Positions 48,038 through 58,430 of a stretch of DNA of 64,000 bases are shown here, one piece after another (the first letter of the stretch is position 1; each line of letters begins with the position of its first letter). Position numbers and translations under genes: made by a program. This stretch comes from Stenotrophomonas sp. ATCM1_4. GTDB lineage: Bacteria; Pseudomonadota; Gammaproteobacteria; Xanthomonadales; Xanthomonadaceae. The notes under the pieces were generated by a model. It saw only the letters and a list, made by a program, of their open reading frames with translations, did not search any database and was not told the DNA's origin. The stretch is from NCBI RefSeq assembly GCF_004348115.1, contig NZ_QPFB01000001.1:3922028-3986027 (forward strand), read 5' to 3'.

Positions 48038-48873
48038 AAATCTCGCTGGTGATCCTCACCTACAACTGGCCCGCAGCGCTGGACCGCGTGCTGGAAAGCG
48101 TCGCCGGCCAGCGCCGGATGCCGGACGAGGTGCTCATCGCCGATGACGGTTCCGGCGCGGCCACGGCCGACGTCGTGCGGCGTTGGCAGGAACGGCTGCC
48201 GGTGCCACTGCGGCACATCTGGCAGCAGGACCAGGGCTTTCGTGCGGCACGCTGCCGCAACCTGGGCATCGCCGCCAGCCAGGGCGACTACGTGGTCCTG
48301 CTCGACGGCGACATGCTGCTGCACCGTGACTTCATCGCCGACCACGCGGCCTTCGCCGAGCCCGGCTTCTTCCTGCAGGGCGGGCGTCTGAAGGCCAGTG
48401 CTGCTGAAACCGAACGATTGCTGGCGGGGGGCCGGCCGACGTTCGCGCCGTGGATGGACGCCGACTTCCACGAGTTCGATGGCACCCGTCGCCTGTACGC
48501 CTTCCGCCAGCCGTTGCTGGCGCGCTGGAAAGCGCGTGCCCGCAACGGCGGCCGGGTCATGAGCTGCAACATGAGTTTCTGGCGCGCAGACCTGCTGCAG
48601 GTCAACGGTTTTGACGAACGCATGGAAGGCTATGGCGCCGAGGACCGCGAGCTGGCGGCCCGACTGGAGAACACCGGGCTGCGCCGACGTGGCCTGAAGT
48701 GGGCGGCGCTGGCCGTCCATTTGTGGCATAACTCACGGGCGCCCCCGGACGTGGATGACATGACGTTGCCGAACAACCGCCTGTTCCATGCCACGCGTAC
48801 GCAGAAGCTCACCCGCTGCACGCAGGGCATCGACACCCACTCCGTTGCATCGCCGGACCCCCGGATCGGCTGA
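48034..48873 (+). CDS. Family 2 glycosyltransferase with galactosyltransferase-type C-terminus
   Basis: A 279-residue cytosolic transferase. The N-terminal domain has LVILTYNWPAALDRVLESVA, IADDGSG and VVLLDGDMLLHRDF. The C-terminal segment SCNMSFWRADLLQVNGFDER, then EGYGAEDRELAARLE, is the Glyco_transf_7C signature seen in two-domain bacterial transferases. Donor and acceptor are not determinable. It starts inside the ligase gene's stop codon, so it is co-translated with it. Confidence 0.9.
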   Translation: MKISLVILTYNWPAALDRVLESVAGQRRMPDEVLIADDGSGAATADVVRRWQERLPVPLRHIWQQDQGFRAARCRNLGIAASQGDYVVLLDGDMLLHRDFIADHAAFAEPGFFLQGGRLKASAAETERLLAGGRPTFAPWMDADFHEFDGTRRLYAFRQPLLARWKARARNGGRVMSCNMSFWRADLLQVNGFDERMEGYGAEDRELAARLENTGLRRRGLKWAALAVHLWHNSRAPPDVDDMTLPNNRLFHATRTQKLTRCTQGIDTHSVASPDPRIG

Positions 48874-48895
48874 CCGCCCTTCCACCCCCACCCCC

Positions 48896-50017
48896 ATGAA
48901 ATTGCTCTTCACCAACTTCCACAGCGGCAGCGGCGGTGGCCACACCACCTATACCCGCGAATTGGCCGGCGCGCTTGCCGCCCGGCACGAGGTGCATGTG
49001 GCCGCACCGGGCGGCAGCACGCTGTTGGCCCAGGCCAGTGCTCTGCCCGGCGTGCACGTGCTGGCGCAGCCGTTCCCCAATGGCCTGCGCCGCATCCGCC
49101 AGCGGCTGCACGCGGTGCGGCAGCTGCGTGGTTACCTGCGCCGGCACCGCTTCGACGTCGTCCACGTCAACGGCTCGGCCGACCACCGCATCACCCTGGC
49201 CGCCCTGCGCGGCATCAGCCCGCGCCCGCGCGTGGTGCTGACCAAGCACAACACCAAGCCCATGCGCGGACCCCAGCATGTCTGGCGCGCACGCTGGCAT
49301 ACCGACAAGGTCATCGCGGTATGCGAATACGTGCGCCGGCAGCTGGAATCCACGCCGTACCGCGTGTGCCATCCGCAGACCGTCTACAACGGCGTGGACA
49401 CCGTCCACTTCCAGCCCTGGCCACAGGATGCAGCCGACGCGCAGCGACGCGCGCTGGGAATCGCCGACGATGCGCTGCTGGTCGGCAGCAACGCCGGCAC
49501 CGCCGGCTACAAGGGCTGGACCGACCTGGTCGCCGCGCTGCAGTTGCTGTCGGCGGCAGAACGCGAACGCATCCATGTGGTCCTGGCCGGGCATCCCCCT
49601 TCCGCCGCCCAGCAGGCGGTCATCGACGCCGCCGGGCTGCAGGCGCAGTTCCATTTCCCCGGCCTGCTCGCCGACGTGCGGCCGGTGATCGCCACCTTCG
49701 ATGCCGGCTTCGTGCTTTCCCACGACGTGGAAACCATCTCCTTCGCCTGCCGCGAGATGATGGCCATGGGCAAGCCGGTGATGGTCACCGACTATGCCGG
49801 CCTGGCGGAGAACATCCATCCCGGCGAAGACGGCTGGGTGGTCCCGGTCCATGGTCACGCGGCCATGGCCGCCATTCTGCGCACGATGCTGGAAGACCGT
49901 CCGCACCTGCTGCGCATGGGTGCCGCGGCACGGGCACATGCCGCCGCCGAGTTCGGGCTGGAACGCTTCGTCACTGCCACCGAAGCGATCTACCGGGAGC
50001 TGCTCTCGACCGGCTGA
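48896..50017 (+). CDS. Family 4 glycosyltransferase (GT-B fold)
   Basis: A 373-residue transferase. The N-terminal acceptor domain begins MKLLFTNFHSGSGGGHTTYT. The C-terminal donor domain contains LVGSNAGTAGYKGWTDLVAA, FPGLLADVRPVIATFDAGFV and SHDVETISFACREMMAMGKP, which includes the EX7E-type motif binding the nucleotide sugar. A role in LPS core or O-chain assembly follows from position. Its 3' end overlaps the end of the convergent ArnT-like gene by 28 bases. Confidence 0.9.
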   Translation: MKLLFTNFHSGSGGGHTTYTRELAGALAARHEVHVAAPGGSTLLAQASALPGVHVLAQPFPNGLRRIRQRLHAVRQLRGYLRRHRFDVVHVNGSADHRITLAALRGISPRPRVVLTKHNTKPMRGPQHVWRARWHTDKVIAVCEYVRRQLESTPYRVCHPQTVYNGVDTVHFQPWPQDAADAQRRALGIADDALLVGSNAGTAGYKGWTDLVAALQLLSAAERERIHVVLAGHPPSAAQQAVIDAAGLQAQFHFPGLLADVRPVIATFDAGFVLSHDVETISFACREMMAMGKPVMVTDYAGLAENIHPGEDGWVVPVHGHAAMAAILRTMLEDRPHLLRMGAAARAHAAAEFGLERFVTATEAIYRELLSTG

Positions 50018-51705
50018 GGCGCCGCGCGCTCGGCCTCGCTCCGGCACGGCCCACGCACCGCCGTGGCCGGCACCAGCCACCACCCCCGGCCACTCAGGCT
50101 GCCAACGTGCTGGCTGCGGCCACGGTCGATGCAGGCCAGTACGGCCTCGTCCTGCACCAGCAACCAGCGGTGCGACGGCGCGGACTGCTGCCAGGCCACG
50201 CCGGCCCGCACCTGCTCCGGCCACGGCCGCAGGAAACCGAAGTTGGCCACCGGCCGGTCGGCCATCAGCAGGTTCTGTTCCTTCCAGGCAACCAGCCCCA
50301 GCTCGACATCGGGCCCGAGGCGCCGCCCGACCTCACGCATCAGCCCACGTCCGGAGCTGGAGTCGGTGATCAGCGGGTTGACCACCAATCCCTGCAGCAC
50401 CCACACCAGCGCGAGCAGCGAAGCCAGCACCTGCGCCGGCCAGCGTCGGCCCCAGCGCCACAGTGCCGCGGCTCCCCAGAAGCCCATCACCAGCACCGCG
50501 ATGCCGATCATCCGCGCCGCCGTCACCGACAACTCACGGCGCTCCAGCAAACCCTGCACGCGCTCGCTGCCCTCGCCCAGCAACACGCCGGCACCGGCCA
50601 CCAGCAGCACCAGCGTCAACGTCGCGGTGAACAGCAGCACCAGCGCACGCACGCCGGCCTTGCGCAACAAGCCGGGCAACAGCGGCGCCAATGCCAGGCA
50701 GAACACCGGCAACGCCGGCAGGATGTAGACGTCACGCTTGCCGCTGGGAATGGAGAAGAACACCACCACCAGCAGCCACCAGCCCAGCAGCAACAGGTAA
50801 CGCGGGTCATGTCGCCGCAGCCGGCGCCACCAGGCCGGCAGCGCCCAGGGCAAGGCCAGCATGGCCGGCATCCACAGCGTCAGCATCACCCCGAGGTGGT
50901 ACCACGGTGGATTGTGGTGGTCCCAGGACGCGGTGTAGCGACCTGCGGTCTGGCGGAACAGGATTTCGTGCAGGTAGGCATGCCGCCCGGGGTCAGCACT
51001 GCCCATCACCGCGGCCAGCAGCGGCCCCAACCACAACGACAGGGCCAGGACGAAGGCCAGCGGCCCCAGCCAGAAGCGCGGGTTGGCCACATGCAGCATC
51101 GGCCGGCGCCAGCCCATCGCCACGCAGAGCACCGCCGGCACCAGCATCGCCAGCGCCAGCATGCCCACGCCCTTGGTGATCACGCCCAGTCCGGCGGCGA
51201 ACCAGCCGATCGTCCACCACCGCCAGTCCGGCCCGCGCAGCAGGTGCCGCAGCAGGCCGTAGTTGGCCAGGGTGATGAACAACAGCAGCAGCGCATCGAT
51301 CTGCGCCTTGCGTGCCTGGAAGGTGAACTGCAGCGTGAACAGCAGCAACCAGGCCGCATACAGGCCGACCCGCCGGGTCCACAGGCGCCGGCCCAGGTCA
51401 TGGACGCAGGCCAGCGTGCCCAGCGCCGCCAGCAACGAAGGCAGCAGGAAGGCCACGCGCCAATCGCGCAGCAGCAGGTAGAAGCCGCCCTGCAACCACA
51501 TCAGCATCGGCGGCTTGTCGCCATACAACTCGATGCCGCGATGGGGGAACAGCCATTGGCCGCTCTCCACCATCTGCCGGGCGACCAGCGCGAAACGCGG
51601 CTCATCCGAGGGCCACGGATCCCGCAGGCCGAGGCCGGCGGCGAGCACCAGCACGGCGGTGATCGCCAGCAACCAGAATTCCCTGCGCGCCAGATCGTCC
51701 CTCAT
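49990..51705 (-). CDS. GT39-family (ArnT-like) membrane glycosyltransferase
   Basis: A 571-residue inner-membrane protein with about 11-12 helices and a periplasmic C-terminal domain. The first loop DPWPSDEPRFALVARQMVES contains the Asp-Glu pair of polyprenyl-phosphate-sugar transferases, followed by GIELYGDKPPMLMWLQGGFY. ArnT adds aminoarabinose to lipid A; other family members mannosylate proteins or decorate core sugars. No other arn genes are here, so an aminoarabinose role is not assured. The last 28 bases overlap the convergent GT4 gene. Confidence 0.88.
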   Translation of the reverse strand: MRDDLARREFWLLAITAVLVLAAGLGLRDPWPSDEPRFALVARQMVESGQWLFPHRGIELYGDKPPMLMWLQGGFYLLLRDWRVAFLLPSLLAALGTLACVHDLGRRLWTRRVGLYAAWLLLFTLQFTFQARKAQIDALLLLFITLANYGLLRHLLRGPDWRWWTIGWFAAGLGVITKGVGMLALAMLVPAVLCVAMGWRRPMLHVANPRFWLGPLAFVLALSLWLGPLLAAVMGSADPGRHAYLHEILFRQTAGRYTASWDHHNPPWYHLGVMLTLWMPAMLALPWALPAWWRRLRRHDPRYLLLLGWWLLVVVFFSIPSGKRDVYILPALPVFCLALAPLLPGLLRKAGVRALVLLFTATLTLVLLVAGAGVLLGEGSERVQGLLERRELSVTAARMIGIAVLVMGFWGAAALWRWGRRWPAQVLASLLALVWVLQGLVVNPLITDSSSGRGLMREVGRRLGPDVELGLVAWKEQNLLMADRPVANFGFLRPWPEQVRAGVAWQQSAPSHRWLLVQDEAVLACIDRGRSQHVGSLSGRGWWLVPATAVRGPCRSEAERAAPQPVESSSR

Positions 51706-51725
51706 GGCGGCGGATGATAGCCAGC

Positions 51726-53069
51726 CTAGATGACGGCCAGCTTCACGATCCGGGCCTGGAAGAAACCATCGCCCCCCTGCTCCCCCGGCAGGCGCTGGCG
51801 GCCACCGCCATCGTCATGGCCGAACGTGTCAGGCAGTGCTTCCAGGCGTGCATCCGGCGTGCGCGCCAGGAACGCAGCGACCTGCTGGCTGTTCTCGCGG
51901 CGCAGGATCGAACAGGTGGCGTACAGCAGCACGCCACCGGGGCGCAGCACCTTCCACAGCGCATCGAGCAGGCGTGCCTGCAACGCAACCAGCGCGGTGA
52001 TGTCCTCGGCGCGACGATGCAGCAGCACGTCGGGTTGGCGACGGATGATGCCGGTGGCCGAGCACGGGGCATCCAGCAGCACCGCATCGAACGGCGTGCC
52101 ATCCCACCAGGCCGGGACATCGGCCGCATCCACCGCCTGGACCTGTGCCGCCGCGCCCACGCCGGTGCGGTTGAAGGTCTCGCGGATGCGCTGCAGGCGC
52201 CGTGCATCCACGTCCAGCGCCAGTAGTTGCAGCGACGGATCGCGTTCGAGCAGGTGCGCCGACTTGCCGCCCGGTGCGGCGCAGGCATCGACCACGCGTG
52301 CCCCCACGGCGGGCGACAGGCCATCGGCCACCTGCTGCGCGGACAGGTCCTGCACCGACACCGCGCCCTGCGCGAAGCCCGGCAGGCTCGCCACCGGCAC
52401 GGCCACCGGCAGACGGATCGCATCGGCGGCGGCCGGCTCGGCCAGTGCGTCGATGCCGGCGTCCTGCAGCACCGCCAGATAGGCATCGCGGCTGTGCTGC
52501 TGGCGGTTCACCCGCAGCCACAACGGTGCCGGCTGCAGGCTATGGGTGAGGATCTGCTCGACATGTGCCGGCCAATCCGCGCGGACCTGCTGCAACAACC
52601 ATTGCGGCCACGCATCCTCGGCGCGCGCGGTGCCGAAGCCCTCGCGCTGCGCGCGGCGCAACACCGCGTTGACCAACCCGGCCTGGCGCTCGCGGCCCAG
52701 CGCGCGCGCGGCATCCACCGTCGCCGACAAGGCAGCGTGGGCGGGCAGCTGCAGCGCATCGAGCTGCGCGAAGCCGGCCATCAGCAACCCACGCAGGTCC
52801 GCTTCACGCGGGCCCAGCGGCTTCTGCAGCCATTGCCCGAGTGCACGCTCGTAAGCGAAACGGCGGCGCAATGCGGCAAAGCAGATCGCCTCCAGCAGGG
52901 CACGGTCGCGGCTGTCGTCCAGCTTCGGCAACGCCGTGGACAACTCGGCCTTGAGCGAACGGCCACGGACCAGCACCGCGGCCAACACCCTGGCCGCCTG
53001 CACGCGGGTCTGCACGCCGGGCTGGCGCGCGGCGCCCTTGCTGGCCGGCGCGGAAGACACAGCCGTCAT
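51726..53069 (-). CDS. rsmB: 16S rRNA (cytosine-967-C5)-methyltransferase
   Basis: A 447-residue enzyme with an N-terminal NusB-like RNA-binding domain (about 15-150) and a C-terminal SAM-dependent domain. Motif I is [16 protein letters not shown]. Motif IV is [18 protein letters not shown] with the release cysteine, and motif VI is [17 protein letters not shown] with the catalytic cysteine. It methylates C967 of 16S rRNA. The ATG at 53069 lies four bases after the fmt stop, so both come from one transcript, as in many gammaproteobacteria. Confidence 0.95.
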   Translation of the reverse strand: MTAVSSAPASKGAARQPGVQTRVQAARVLAAVLVRGRSLKAELSTALPKLDDSRDRALLEAICFAALRRRFAYERALGQWLQKPLGPREADLRGLLMAGFAQLDALQLPAHAALSATVDAARALGRERQAGLVNAVLRRAQREGFGTARAEDAWPQWLLQQVRADWPAHVEQILTHSLQPAPLWLRVNRQQHSRDAYLAVLQDAGIDALAEPAAADAIRLPVAVPVASLPGFAQGAVSVQDLSAQQVADGLSPAVGARVVDACAAPGGKSAHLLERDPSLQLLALDVDARRLQRIRETFNRTGVGAAAQVQAVDAADVPAWWDGTPFDAVLLDAPCSATGIIRRQPDVLLHRRAEDITALVALQARLLDALWKVLRPGGVLLYATCSILRRENSQQVAAFLARTPDARLEALPDTFGHDDGGGRQRLPGEQGGDGFFQARIVKLAVI

Positions 53070-53073
53070 CGCC

Positions 53074-53997
53074 TCACCCCTCGACCGGCAGGTCGCGGCG
53101 GGCGTTGAGGTAGTCGGCGGCGGTGATCGCCTTGCCGCCCTCACGCTGGACCACGCGCAGGCGCAATGCACCCTGGCCACAGGCGATGTCGATGCCTTCG
53201 CGGCTGGCCGCGATCACCGTGCCCGGGGCCTTGCCACGGTTGTCCTCGAGCGCCACCGCTCCATGGATGCGCACGCGCTCCCCGGCCAGGCTCGCCTCGG
53301 CGACCGGCCACGGATTGAACGCACGCACGCGCCGCGCCAGCGCAGCGGCGTCCTGGCTCCAGTCCAGCCGCGCCTGCGCCTTGTCCAGCTTGTGCGCGTA
53401 GGTGACGCCGGCGTCCGGCTGCGGGCGCGGGATCGGCTTGATGCCGGCGCGCAGCAGGCCCAGCCCATCGGACAGTACCTGCGCACCCAACTGCGCCAGG
53501 CGGTCATGCAACTGGCCGCCGGTATCGCTGTCGCTGATCGCGGTGGCCTGGTGCAGCAGCACCGGGCCGGTATCCAGGCCGGCCTCCATCTGCATCAGGC
53601 AGACCCCGGTTTCGGCATCCCCGGCCTCGATCGCACGCTGGATCGGCGCGGCACCGCGCCAGCGCGGCAGCAGTGAAGCGTGCACGTTCCAGCAGCCATG
53701 GGTCGGGATGGCCAGCACGGCCTTGGGCAGGATCAGCCCGTAGGCCACCACGATCATCAGGTCCGGCTGCAGCGCGCGCAGCTGCGCCTGGGCCTCGGGG
53801 GTCTTCAGCGTTTCCGGCTGGAACACCGGGATGCCGCGGGCAATGGCGTCGAGCTTGACCGGCGACGGCATCAACCCGCGGCCACGCCCGGCCGGGCGAT
53901 CGGGCTGGGTGTAGACCGCGACCACTTCATGGTGGCGCGCGGCGGCCCCCAGCGAGGCGACGGCGAACTCCGGCGTACCGGCAAAAACGATTCTCAT
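53074..53997 (-). CDS. fmt: Methionyl-tRNA formyltransferase
   Basis: A 307-residue enzyme that formylates Met-tRNA-fMet using 10-formyl-tetrahydrofolate. The N-terminal Rossmann domain starts [15 protein letters not shown] and holds the signature [20 protein letters not shown], then [15 protein letters not shown] residues ([12 protein letters not shown]). The OB-fold C-terminal domain is at about 205-305. The gene lies between def and rsmB on the same strand, the standard arrangement. Confidence 0.96.
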   Translation of the reverse strand: MRIVFAGTPEFAVASLGAAARHHEVVAVYTQPDRPAGRGRGLMPSPVKLDAIARGIPVFQPETLKTPEAQAQLRALQPDLMIVVAYGLILPKAVLAIPTHGCWNVHASLLPRWRGAAPIQRAIEAGDAETGVCLMQMEAGLDTGPVLLHQATAISDSDTGGQLHDRLAQLGAQVLSDGLGLLRAGIKPIPRPQPDAGVTYAHKLDKAQARLDWSQDAAALARRVRAFNPWPVAEASLAGERVRIHGAVALEDNRGKAPGTVIAASREGIDIACGQGALRLRVVQREGGKAITAADYLNARRDLPVEG

Positions 53998-54110
53998 GGC
54001 GTGGCAACTCCCGGAAAGGACGACGGCGCCGAAGGGCGGCGCCGTGCGATGCGGGGGCCGGTCACGGCACCCGCTGGGGGCGACCCGGGCATGCCGGACC
54101 GCCGTTCAAC

Positions 54111-54626
54111 TCAGGCAACGTGCTTGCGCTGCTTGGCCAGCTTCTTGCGCACCATCTCGCGCTTGAGCGGCGAGAGGTAGTCGATGAACAGCTTGCCGTC
54201 CAGGTGGTCCATCTCGTGCTGGATGCAGGTGGCCAGCAGGCCATCGGCGGCCAGCTCCTGCGGCTTGCCCTCGCGGTCGAGGAAGCGCACGACGATCTCG
54301 TCGGCGCGGGTCACGTCGGCATAGATGCCCGGCACCGACAGGCAGCCTTCCTGGTAGACCCGGCCACCGTCGCTGGCGCTGACGATCTGTGGGTTGATGA
54401 ACACCATCGGCGCGTTCCGCTCCTCGCTCACGTCGATGACCATGAAGCGCTTGTGCACGTCCACCTGGCTGGCCGCCAGCCCGATGCCGGGGGCTTCGTA
54501 CATGGTCTGGAACATGTCGTCGAGCAGCTGCTGGAAGACCGGCGTGGTCACCTCGGCGGCCTCGATCAGAGCCGCCTTGGTCCGCAGCCGCGGATCAGGA
54601 AATTCGAGAATGGGCAGGAGGGCCAT
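54111..54626 (-). CDS. def: Peptide deformylase
   Basis: A 171-residue metalloenzyme that removes the formyl group from nascent proteins. All three motifs are intact: [16 protein letters not shown] and the metal-binding HEMDH ([12 protein letters not shown]), with the cysteine of motif 2 as third ligand. The ATG at 54626 gives the usual start ([15 protein letters not shown]). It is divergent from the LysM gene with 130 bases between, and 113 bases upstream of fmt. The gap contains a hairpin (ACGGCGCC/GGCGCCGT) without a strong T-run. Confidence 0.97.
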   Translation of the reverse strand: MALLPILEFPDPRLRTKAALIEAAEVTTPVFQQLLDDMFQTMYEAPGIGLAASQVDVHKRFMVIDVSEERNAPMVFINPQIVSASDGGRVYQEGCLSVPGIYADVTRADEIVVRFLDREGKPQELAADGLLATCIQHEMDHLDGKLFIDYLSPLKREMVRKKLAKQRKHVA

Positions 54627-54756
54627 TGGGGGGTCACCGAAAAAGGAATGCCGCGCAATCCGGCAAGATGTCCCAATTCTACCGCTTGCGCTTGCCCGCT
54701 GCTCCCGTTTCTGCAATATAGTGCGCCAACCTGTTGGGGAATCAGGCATCTCAATC

Positions 54757-55881
54757 ATGCTGAAACACATCCGTACGGTCGCCGCCGTCGCGTTGCTGAC
54801 CGTTACAACCTATGCCGTGGGCGTGGAACTGAATGGTTCCCATCCCGACACCTATGTGGTGAAGAAGGGCGACACGCTGTGGGACATCTCCGCGCGTTTC
54901 CTGAAGAAGCCGTGGCTTTGGCCGGAAATCTGGCAGGCCAATCCCCAGGTCAAGAATCCCCACCTGATCTACCCGGGCGACGTGTTGAGCCTGGCATACC
55001 TGGACCGTGTCACCGCACAGCCGGGGCCGCGCCAGGAAGCGCCGATCAACGCCGTGCCGCTGGCGGACGTGGAACCGTTCCTGAAGAACCTGAACGTCGT
55101 GGACAGCTTCAAGGAGCTGCCGTACGTGGTCGGCCTGGAAGACAGCCGCCTGCGCGCCACCACCGGCCAGCAGGCCTACGTGCTGGGCCTGCAGGGCGCC
55201 CAGTCCGGCCAGCGCTACATGGTGGTCCGCCCGACCGTGCAGTACGGGCAGCCCAAGCACAGCAGCGACCTCAACCTGCGGGGCGACACCACGGCCGGCA
55301 TGGGCAACCTCTGGAAGGATTACGCCGCCACCAGTGACCGGGATGAATTCCTGGGCTATGAGCTGGCCAAGGTCAACGTAGGCACGTTGACCCAGGTCGG
55401 CGCCGATGCCACCCAGGCCTCGATCCTGCGCCTGGAAGACAGCGGTCGCGAAGTCCGCGCCGGTGACCGCCTGGTCCCGGTGCAGGCCAATCCGTACGAC
55501 CTGCAGTTCATCCCGCACGCACCGGCCAGCACGCTGGCGCCCGGCCAACTGCGCGTGCTGGCCGTCACCGACACCTTCACCTCGGGCGGCCCGCGCGACG
55601 TCATCGCCATTTCCGGCGGCGCCCGTGACGGCATCGACAACGGCACCGTGTTCTCGATCTGGCGCAGTGGCAGGCATGTCAACGACCGCGTGACCGGCAT
55701 GCCGACCTCGCGCAAGGATGACGCCTTCAACGCCGGTGGCAGCCGCGTGTCGCTGCCGGACGAGTACGCCGCCCACGCCATGGTGTTCCGCACCTTCGAC
55801 AAGGTCAGCTACGCGCTGATCATGGAAGGCACCAAGCCGGCCCGCGTCGGTTACGAGCTCAAGCATCCGGACGCGCAGTAA
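54757..55881 (+). CDS. LysM-domain secreted protein next to def
   Basis: A 374-residue exported protein. A signal peptide (about 1-21) is followed by one LysM domain (about 30-85) with [20 protein letters not shown] and [15 protein letters not shown], which binds peptidoglycan glycan strands. The remaining 290 residues are beta-rich and unassigned. Homologues sit beside def-fmt-rsmB in pseudomonads and xanthomonads. No catalytic motif is seen, so it is probably a cell-wall-associated structural or adaptor protein. Confidence 0.92.
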   Translation: MLKHIRTVAAVALLTVTTYAVGVELNGSHPDTYVVKKGDTLWDISARFLKKPWLWPEIWQANPQVKNPHLIYPGDVLSLAYLDRVTAQPGPRQEAPINAVPLADVEPFLKNLNVVDSFKELPYVVGLEDSRLRATTGQQAYVLGLQGAQSGQRYMVVRPTVQYGQPKHSSDLNLRGDTTAGMGNLWKDYAATSDRDEFLGYELAKVNVGTLTQVGADATQASILRLEDSGREVRAGDRLVPVQANPYDLQFIPHAPASTLAPGQLRVLAVTDTFTSGGPRDVIAISGGARDGIDNGTVFSIWRSGRHVNDRVTGMPTSRKDDAFNAGGSRVSLPDEYAAHAMVFRTFDKVSYALIMEGTKPARVGYELKHPDAQ

Positions 55882-55911
55882 GCGCTGCGCCCAATCCTGA
55901 TGTGATGCAAC

Positions 55912-55941
55912 GACGGCGCCCGAGGGCGCCGTCGCTGTTTT
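55912..55941 (+). terminator. Terminator after the LysM gene
   Basis: A 9-bp perfect stem (GACGGCGCC / GGCGCCGTC, loop CGAG) followed by GCTGTTTT, 30 bases after the stop and just upstream of dprA. Confidence 0.8.
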
Positions 55942-55958
55942 GGCGGCAGGCTGGGGAG

Positions 55959-57107
55959 ATGACCTCTCCCCGTCCCGCGCCGGCCACGCCGGTCGACATC
56001 GATGCACTGCTCGCGCTGCTGCTGGCCGGCGGCCCGAGTGCCCCTTTGCGCACGCTGCTCGCCCGCTGCGGCGATGCCGCCGCGGTGTTGTCCGCCGATG
56101 CATCGACCTGGCGCGAGGCCGGCTGCACGCCCGAGCAATGCCATGCCCTCCGCCACCCCGATCCCGCCCGGCACGACCGCGCGCGGGCATGGCTGGCGTC
56201 CCCCGGCCACCACCTGATCGGCTGGACCTGTCCCGACTACCCGCCGCTGCTGCGTGACAGCCCCCATCCGCCGCTGGCGGTCTTCGTCGATGGCGACCCG
56301 AGCGTGCTCTGGCAACCGGCCATCGCCGTGGTCGGCAGCCGCATCCCCAGCGCTGGCGGCCGGGACAATGCCCGCGACTTCGCCACTGCCCTGCTCGGCC
56401 ATGGCCTGACCATCGCCAGCGGGCTGGCCGCCGGCATCGATGCGGCCGCACACCGCGCCGCACTGGCCCTGCCGGGGCCAACCTATGCCGTGATCGGCAC
56501 CGGCCCGGACCTGGCCTACCCGCGCCACCACCGGGAACTGCAGGCGCAGGTGGCCCGCCAGGGGGCCGTGCTCAGCGAGTACCCGCCCGGCACCGCCCCG
56601 CGCAGCGGCCAGTTCCCCGCCCGCAACCGGTTGCTGGCGGCCCTGGCCCTGGGCACGGTGGTGATCGAAGCGGCCGAGCGTTCCGGCGCGCTGATCACTG
56701 CCCGCCTGGCCGCCGAGGCCGGGCGCGAGATCTTCGCCGTGCCCGGCTCCATCCACAACCCGATGGCGCGCGGCTGCCACCGCCTGATCCGTGACGGTGC
56801 CACATTGGTGACACACGCCGACGACATTCTTGAAGGCGTGGCCAATATGGCCGGCGAACTGGCCCAAGCCTTGCAAAACCGGCTGTCGACCCCCACCTCA
56901 GCTGCGCCGGAAACGCCACGTCCGGCACCCGCCCTGCCGGATCCCGACTACCAGCACTTGTGGAACGCCCTGGGGTTCGACCCAACCGGTATGGATTTAC
57001 TGATCGAACGCACTGGATTGACGGCCGCCAGCCTGTCCTCCATGCTGCTGGTCATGGAACTGGAAGGGAGAGTGTCGTCCGAACACGGTCGCTACACCCG
57101 CACCTGA
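55959..57107 (+). CDS. dprA: DNA-processing protein DprA (Smf)
   Basis: A 382-residue protein that loads RecA on incoming single-stranded DNA during natural transformation. The Rossmann-like core contains IAVVGSRIPSAGG, LTIASGLAAGIDAAAHRAAL, GQFPARNRLLAALALG and VIEAAERSGALITARLAAEA. An N-terminal SAM-like region precedes it, and a C-terminal winged-helix domain (about 315-380, DPTGMDLLIERTGLTAASLS) follows. The ATG at 55959 has GGGGAG upstream. Order dprA-smg-topA matches E. coli (smf-smg-topA). Confidence 0.95.
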   Translation: MTSPRPAPATPVDIDALLALLLAGGPSAPLRTLLARCGDAAAVLSADASTWREAGCTPEQCHALRHPDPARHDRARAWLASPGHHLIGWTCPDYPPLLRDSPHPPLAVFVDGDPSVLWQPAIAVVGSRIPSAGGRDNARDFATALLGHGLTIASGLAAGIDAAAHRAALALPGPTYAVIGTGPDLAYPRHHRELQAQVARQGAVLSEYPPGTAPRSGQFPARNRLLAALALGTVVIEAAERSGALITARLAAEAGREIFAVPGSIHNPMARGCHRLIRDGATLVTHADDILEGVANMAGELAQALQNRLSTPTSAAPETPRPAPALPDPDYQHLWNALGFDPTGMDLLIERTGLTAASLSSMLLVMELEGRVSSEHGRYTRT

Positions 57108-57152
57108 GGGTTCCTTCACCTCCACAGCGCCGCCTGGCGCAGGCCGAGGGCA

Positions 57153-57626
57153 ATGAAAGAGAGCATCCTGGACGTCCTGCTGTATCTGTTTGAACACTAT
57201 TTCAGCGAGGATGCCGATCTCATCCGAGACCGCGATTCGCTGCAGAACGGCCTGATCCAGGCCGGTTTCAGCCCCACCGAGATCAACAAGGCCTTCGACT
57301 GGCTCGATGCCTTGGCAGAACAGCGCCCGGCCGTGGCCCAGGCCCGGGTGAAGGGGCCGGTGCGCGTTTTCCACGGCCCGGAACTGGACAAGCTGGACGT
57401 GGAAGGCCGCGGCTTCCTGCTGTTCCTCGAGCAGCACGGCATCCTGGACGCCGACCAGCGCGAGCTGGTGCTGGACCGCGCGATGGCGCTGGACCAGGAC
57501 GAGCTGGACCTGGACGACCTCAAGTGGGTCGTGCTGATGGTGCTGTTCAACCAGCCGGGCGCCGAAGCGGCCTATGCCTGGATGGAAACCCAGATGTTCG
57601 TCGACGAACCCGAACCCCTGCACTGA
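57153..57626 (+). CDS. smg: Smg family protein (DUF494)
   Basis: A 157-residue cytosolic protein of the Smg/DUF494 family, starting [20 protein letters not shown] as is typical. It is rich in acidic residues and predicted helical. The molecular role is not established; the gene is consistently found between dprA and topA. It starts 45 bases after dprA and is probably in the same transcript. Confidence 0.94.
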   Translation: MKESILDVLLYLFEHYFSEDADLIRDRDSLQNGLIQAGFSPTEINKAFDWLDALAEQRPAVAQARVKGPVRVFHGPELDKLDVEGRGFLLFLEQHGILDADQRELVLDRAMALDQDELDLDDLKWVVLMVLFNQPGAEAAYAWMETQMFVDEPEPLH

Positions 57627-57662
57627 GCCCCACGGCATGCAGGGACGCATGAGGAGACCCGC

Positions 57663-58400
57663 GTGAGCCAGTGGTTCTACGCCGAGGGCAACCGCGAACG
57701 GCGCGGACCACTGCCAGCGGAAAACATCGTCGAGCTGTTCCGCTCCGGGCGCATCGCCGCCGACACCCTGGTCTGGCGCGAAGGTGCCGAGCACTGGCAA
57801 CCCCTGCAGGCATTCACCGCCGAACTGGGGCTGCCGGACGTGTCCGGACCGGCTGTGCCGGTACCGCCGGCCCTGCCTGACCTTCCCGCACCACCCCCAC
57901 CGGCGGTACAGCACGTCCACGTCGCGGTACCCAACCCGCCGCCGGCCGCGGTCCGGCAGGGCCTGTCCGGCTGCGCCATCGTCGGCATCATCGTTGCCGT
58001 GGTCGGCGTGATCCTGCTGGCCGTCCTTGCCATCCTGGCCGCCATCGCCTATCCCCAGTACCGCGAGTACACCTTGCGCAGCAAGACCTCCATGGTGCAG
58101 GCGCAACTGGGCGCCCTGAAGGGGGAAGTGTCGGCCTTCGCCAGCGAGCACGAACGCTGCCCGGTCAACGGCGATGCCGGCTTTGGCAGCCCGGAAAGCT
58201 ACGAGGACGGCACGATCGCCGAGGTCCGCATCGGCCGCTTCGACGGCGGCCATTGCGGGCTGGAAGCCCGCCTGCAGGCCCCCGGCACGCCGCAACTTGA
58301 CAGCAAAGCGATCTGGCTCGACTACGATACGCAGACCGCCACCTGGAAATGTCGTTCGGACGTGGCGGACAACTACCTGCCGACCGATTGCCGCAGCTGA
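57663..58400 (+). CDS. GYF_2 domain fused to a pilin-like transmembrane segment
   Basis: The 245-residue protein starts at a GTG with a GYF_2 (DUF4339) domain (residues 1-60, SQWFYAEGNRERRGPLPAEN and WREGAEHWQPL). A Pro-rich linker (about 60-100) leads to a hydrophobic helix continuing AILAAIAYPQYREYTLRSKT, which closely resembles the N-terminal helix of type IV pilins. The globular end has cysteines (ERCPVNG, GHCGLE, TWKCRS, TDCRS). There is no prepilin peptidase site, so it should remain membrane-anchored with the GYF_2 domain cytosolic. Function is unknown. It lies 36 bases after smg and shares its N-terminal domain type with the next gene. Confidence 0.85.
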   Translation: MSQWFYAEGNRERRGPLPAENIVELFRSGRIAADTLVWREGAEHWQPLQAFTAELGLPDVSGPAVPVPPALPDLPAPPPPAVQHVHVAVPNPPPAAVRQGLSGCAIVGIIVAVVGVILLAVLAILAAIAYPQYREYTLRSKTSMVQAQLGALKGEVSAFASEHERCPVNGDAGFGSPESYEDGTIAEVRIGRFDGGHCGLEARLQAPGTPQLDSKAIWLDYDTQTATWKCRSDVADNYLPTDCRS

Positions 58401-58430
58401 GCGGCGCGGCCTGAAACTTTGGGGAATGAG

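Noticed and set aside
49321..51717. 798-codon plus-strand frame through the GT4 and ArnT-like genes
   Set aside because: Its translation is dominated by Arg/Pro/Gln repeats typical of shadow frames in GC-rich DNA, and both real genes on this stretch have full family motifs.
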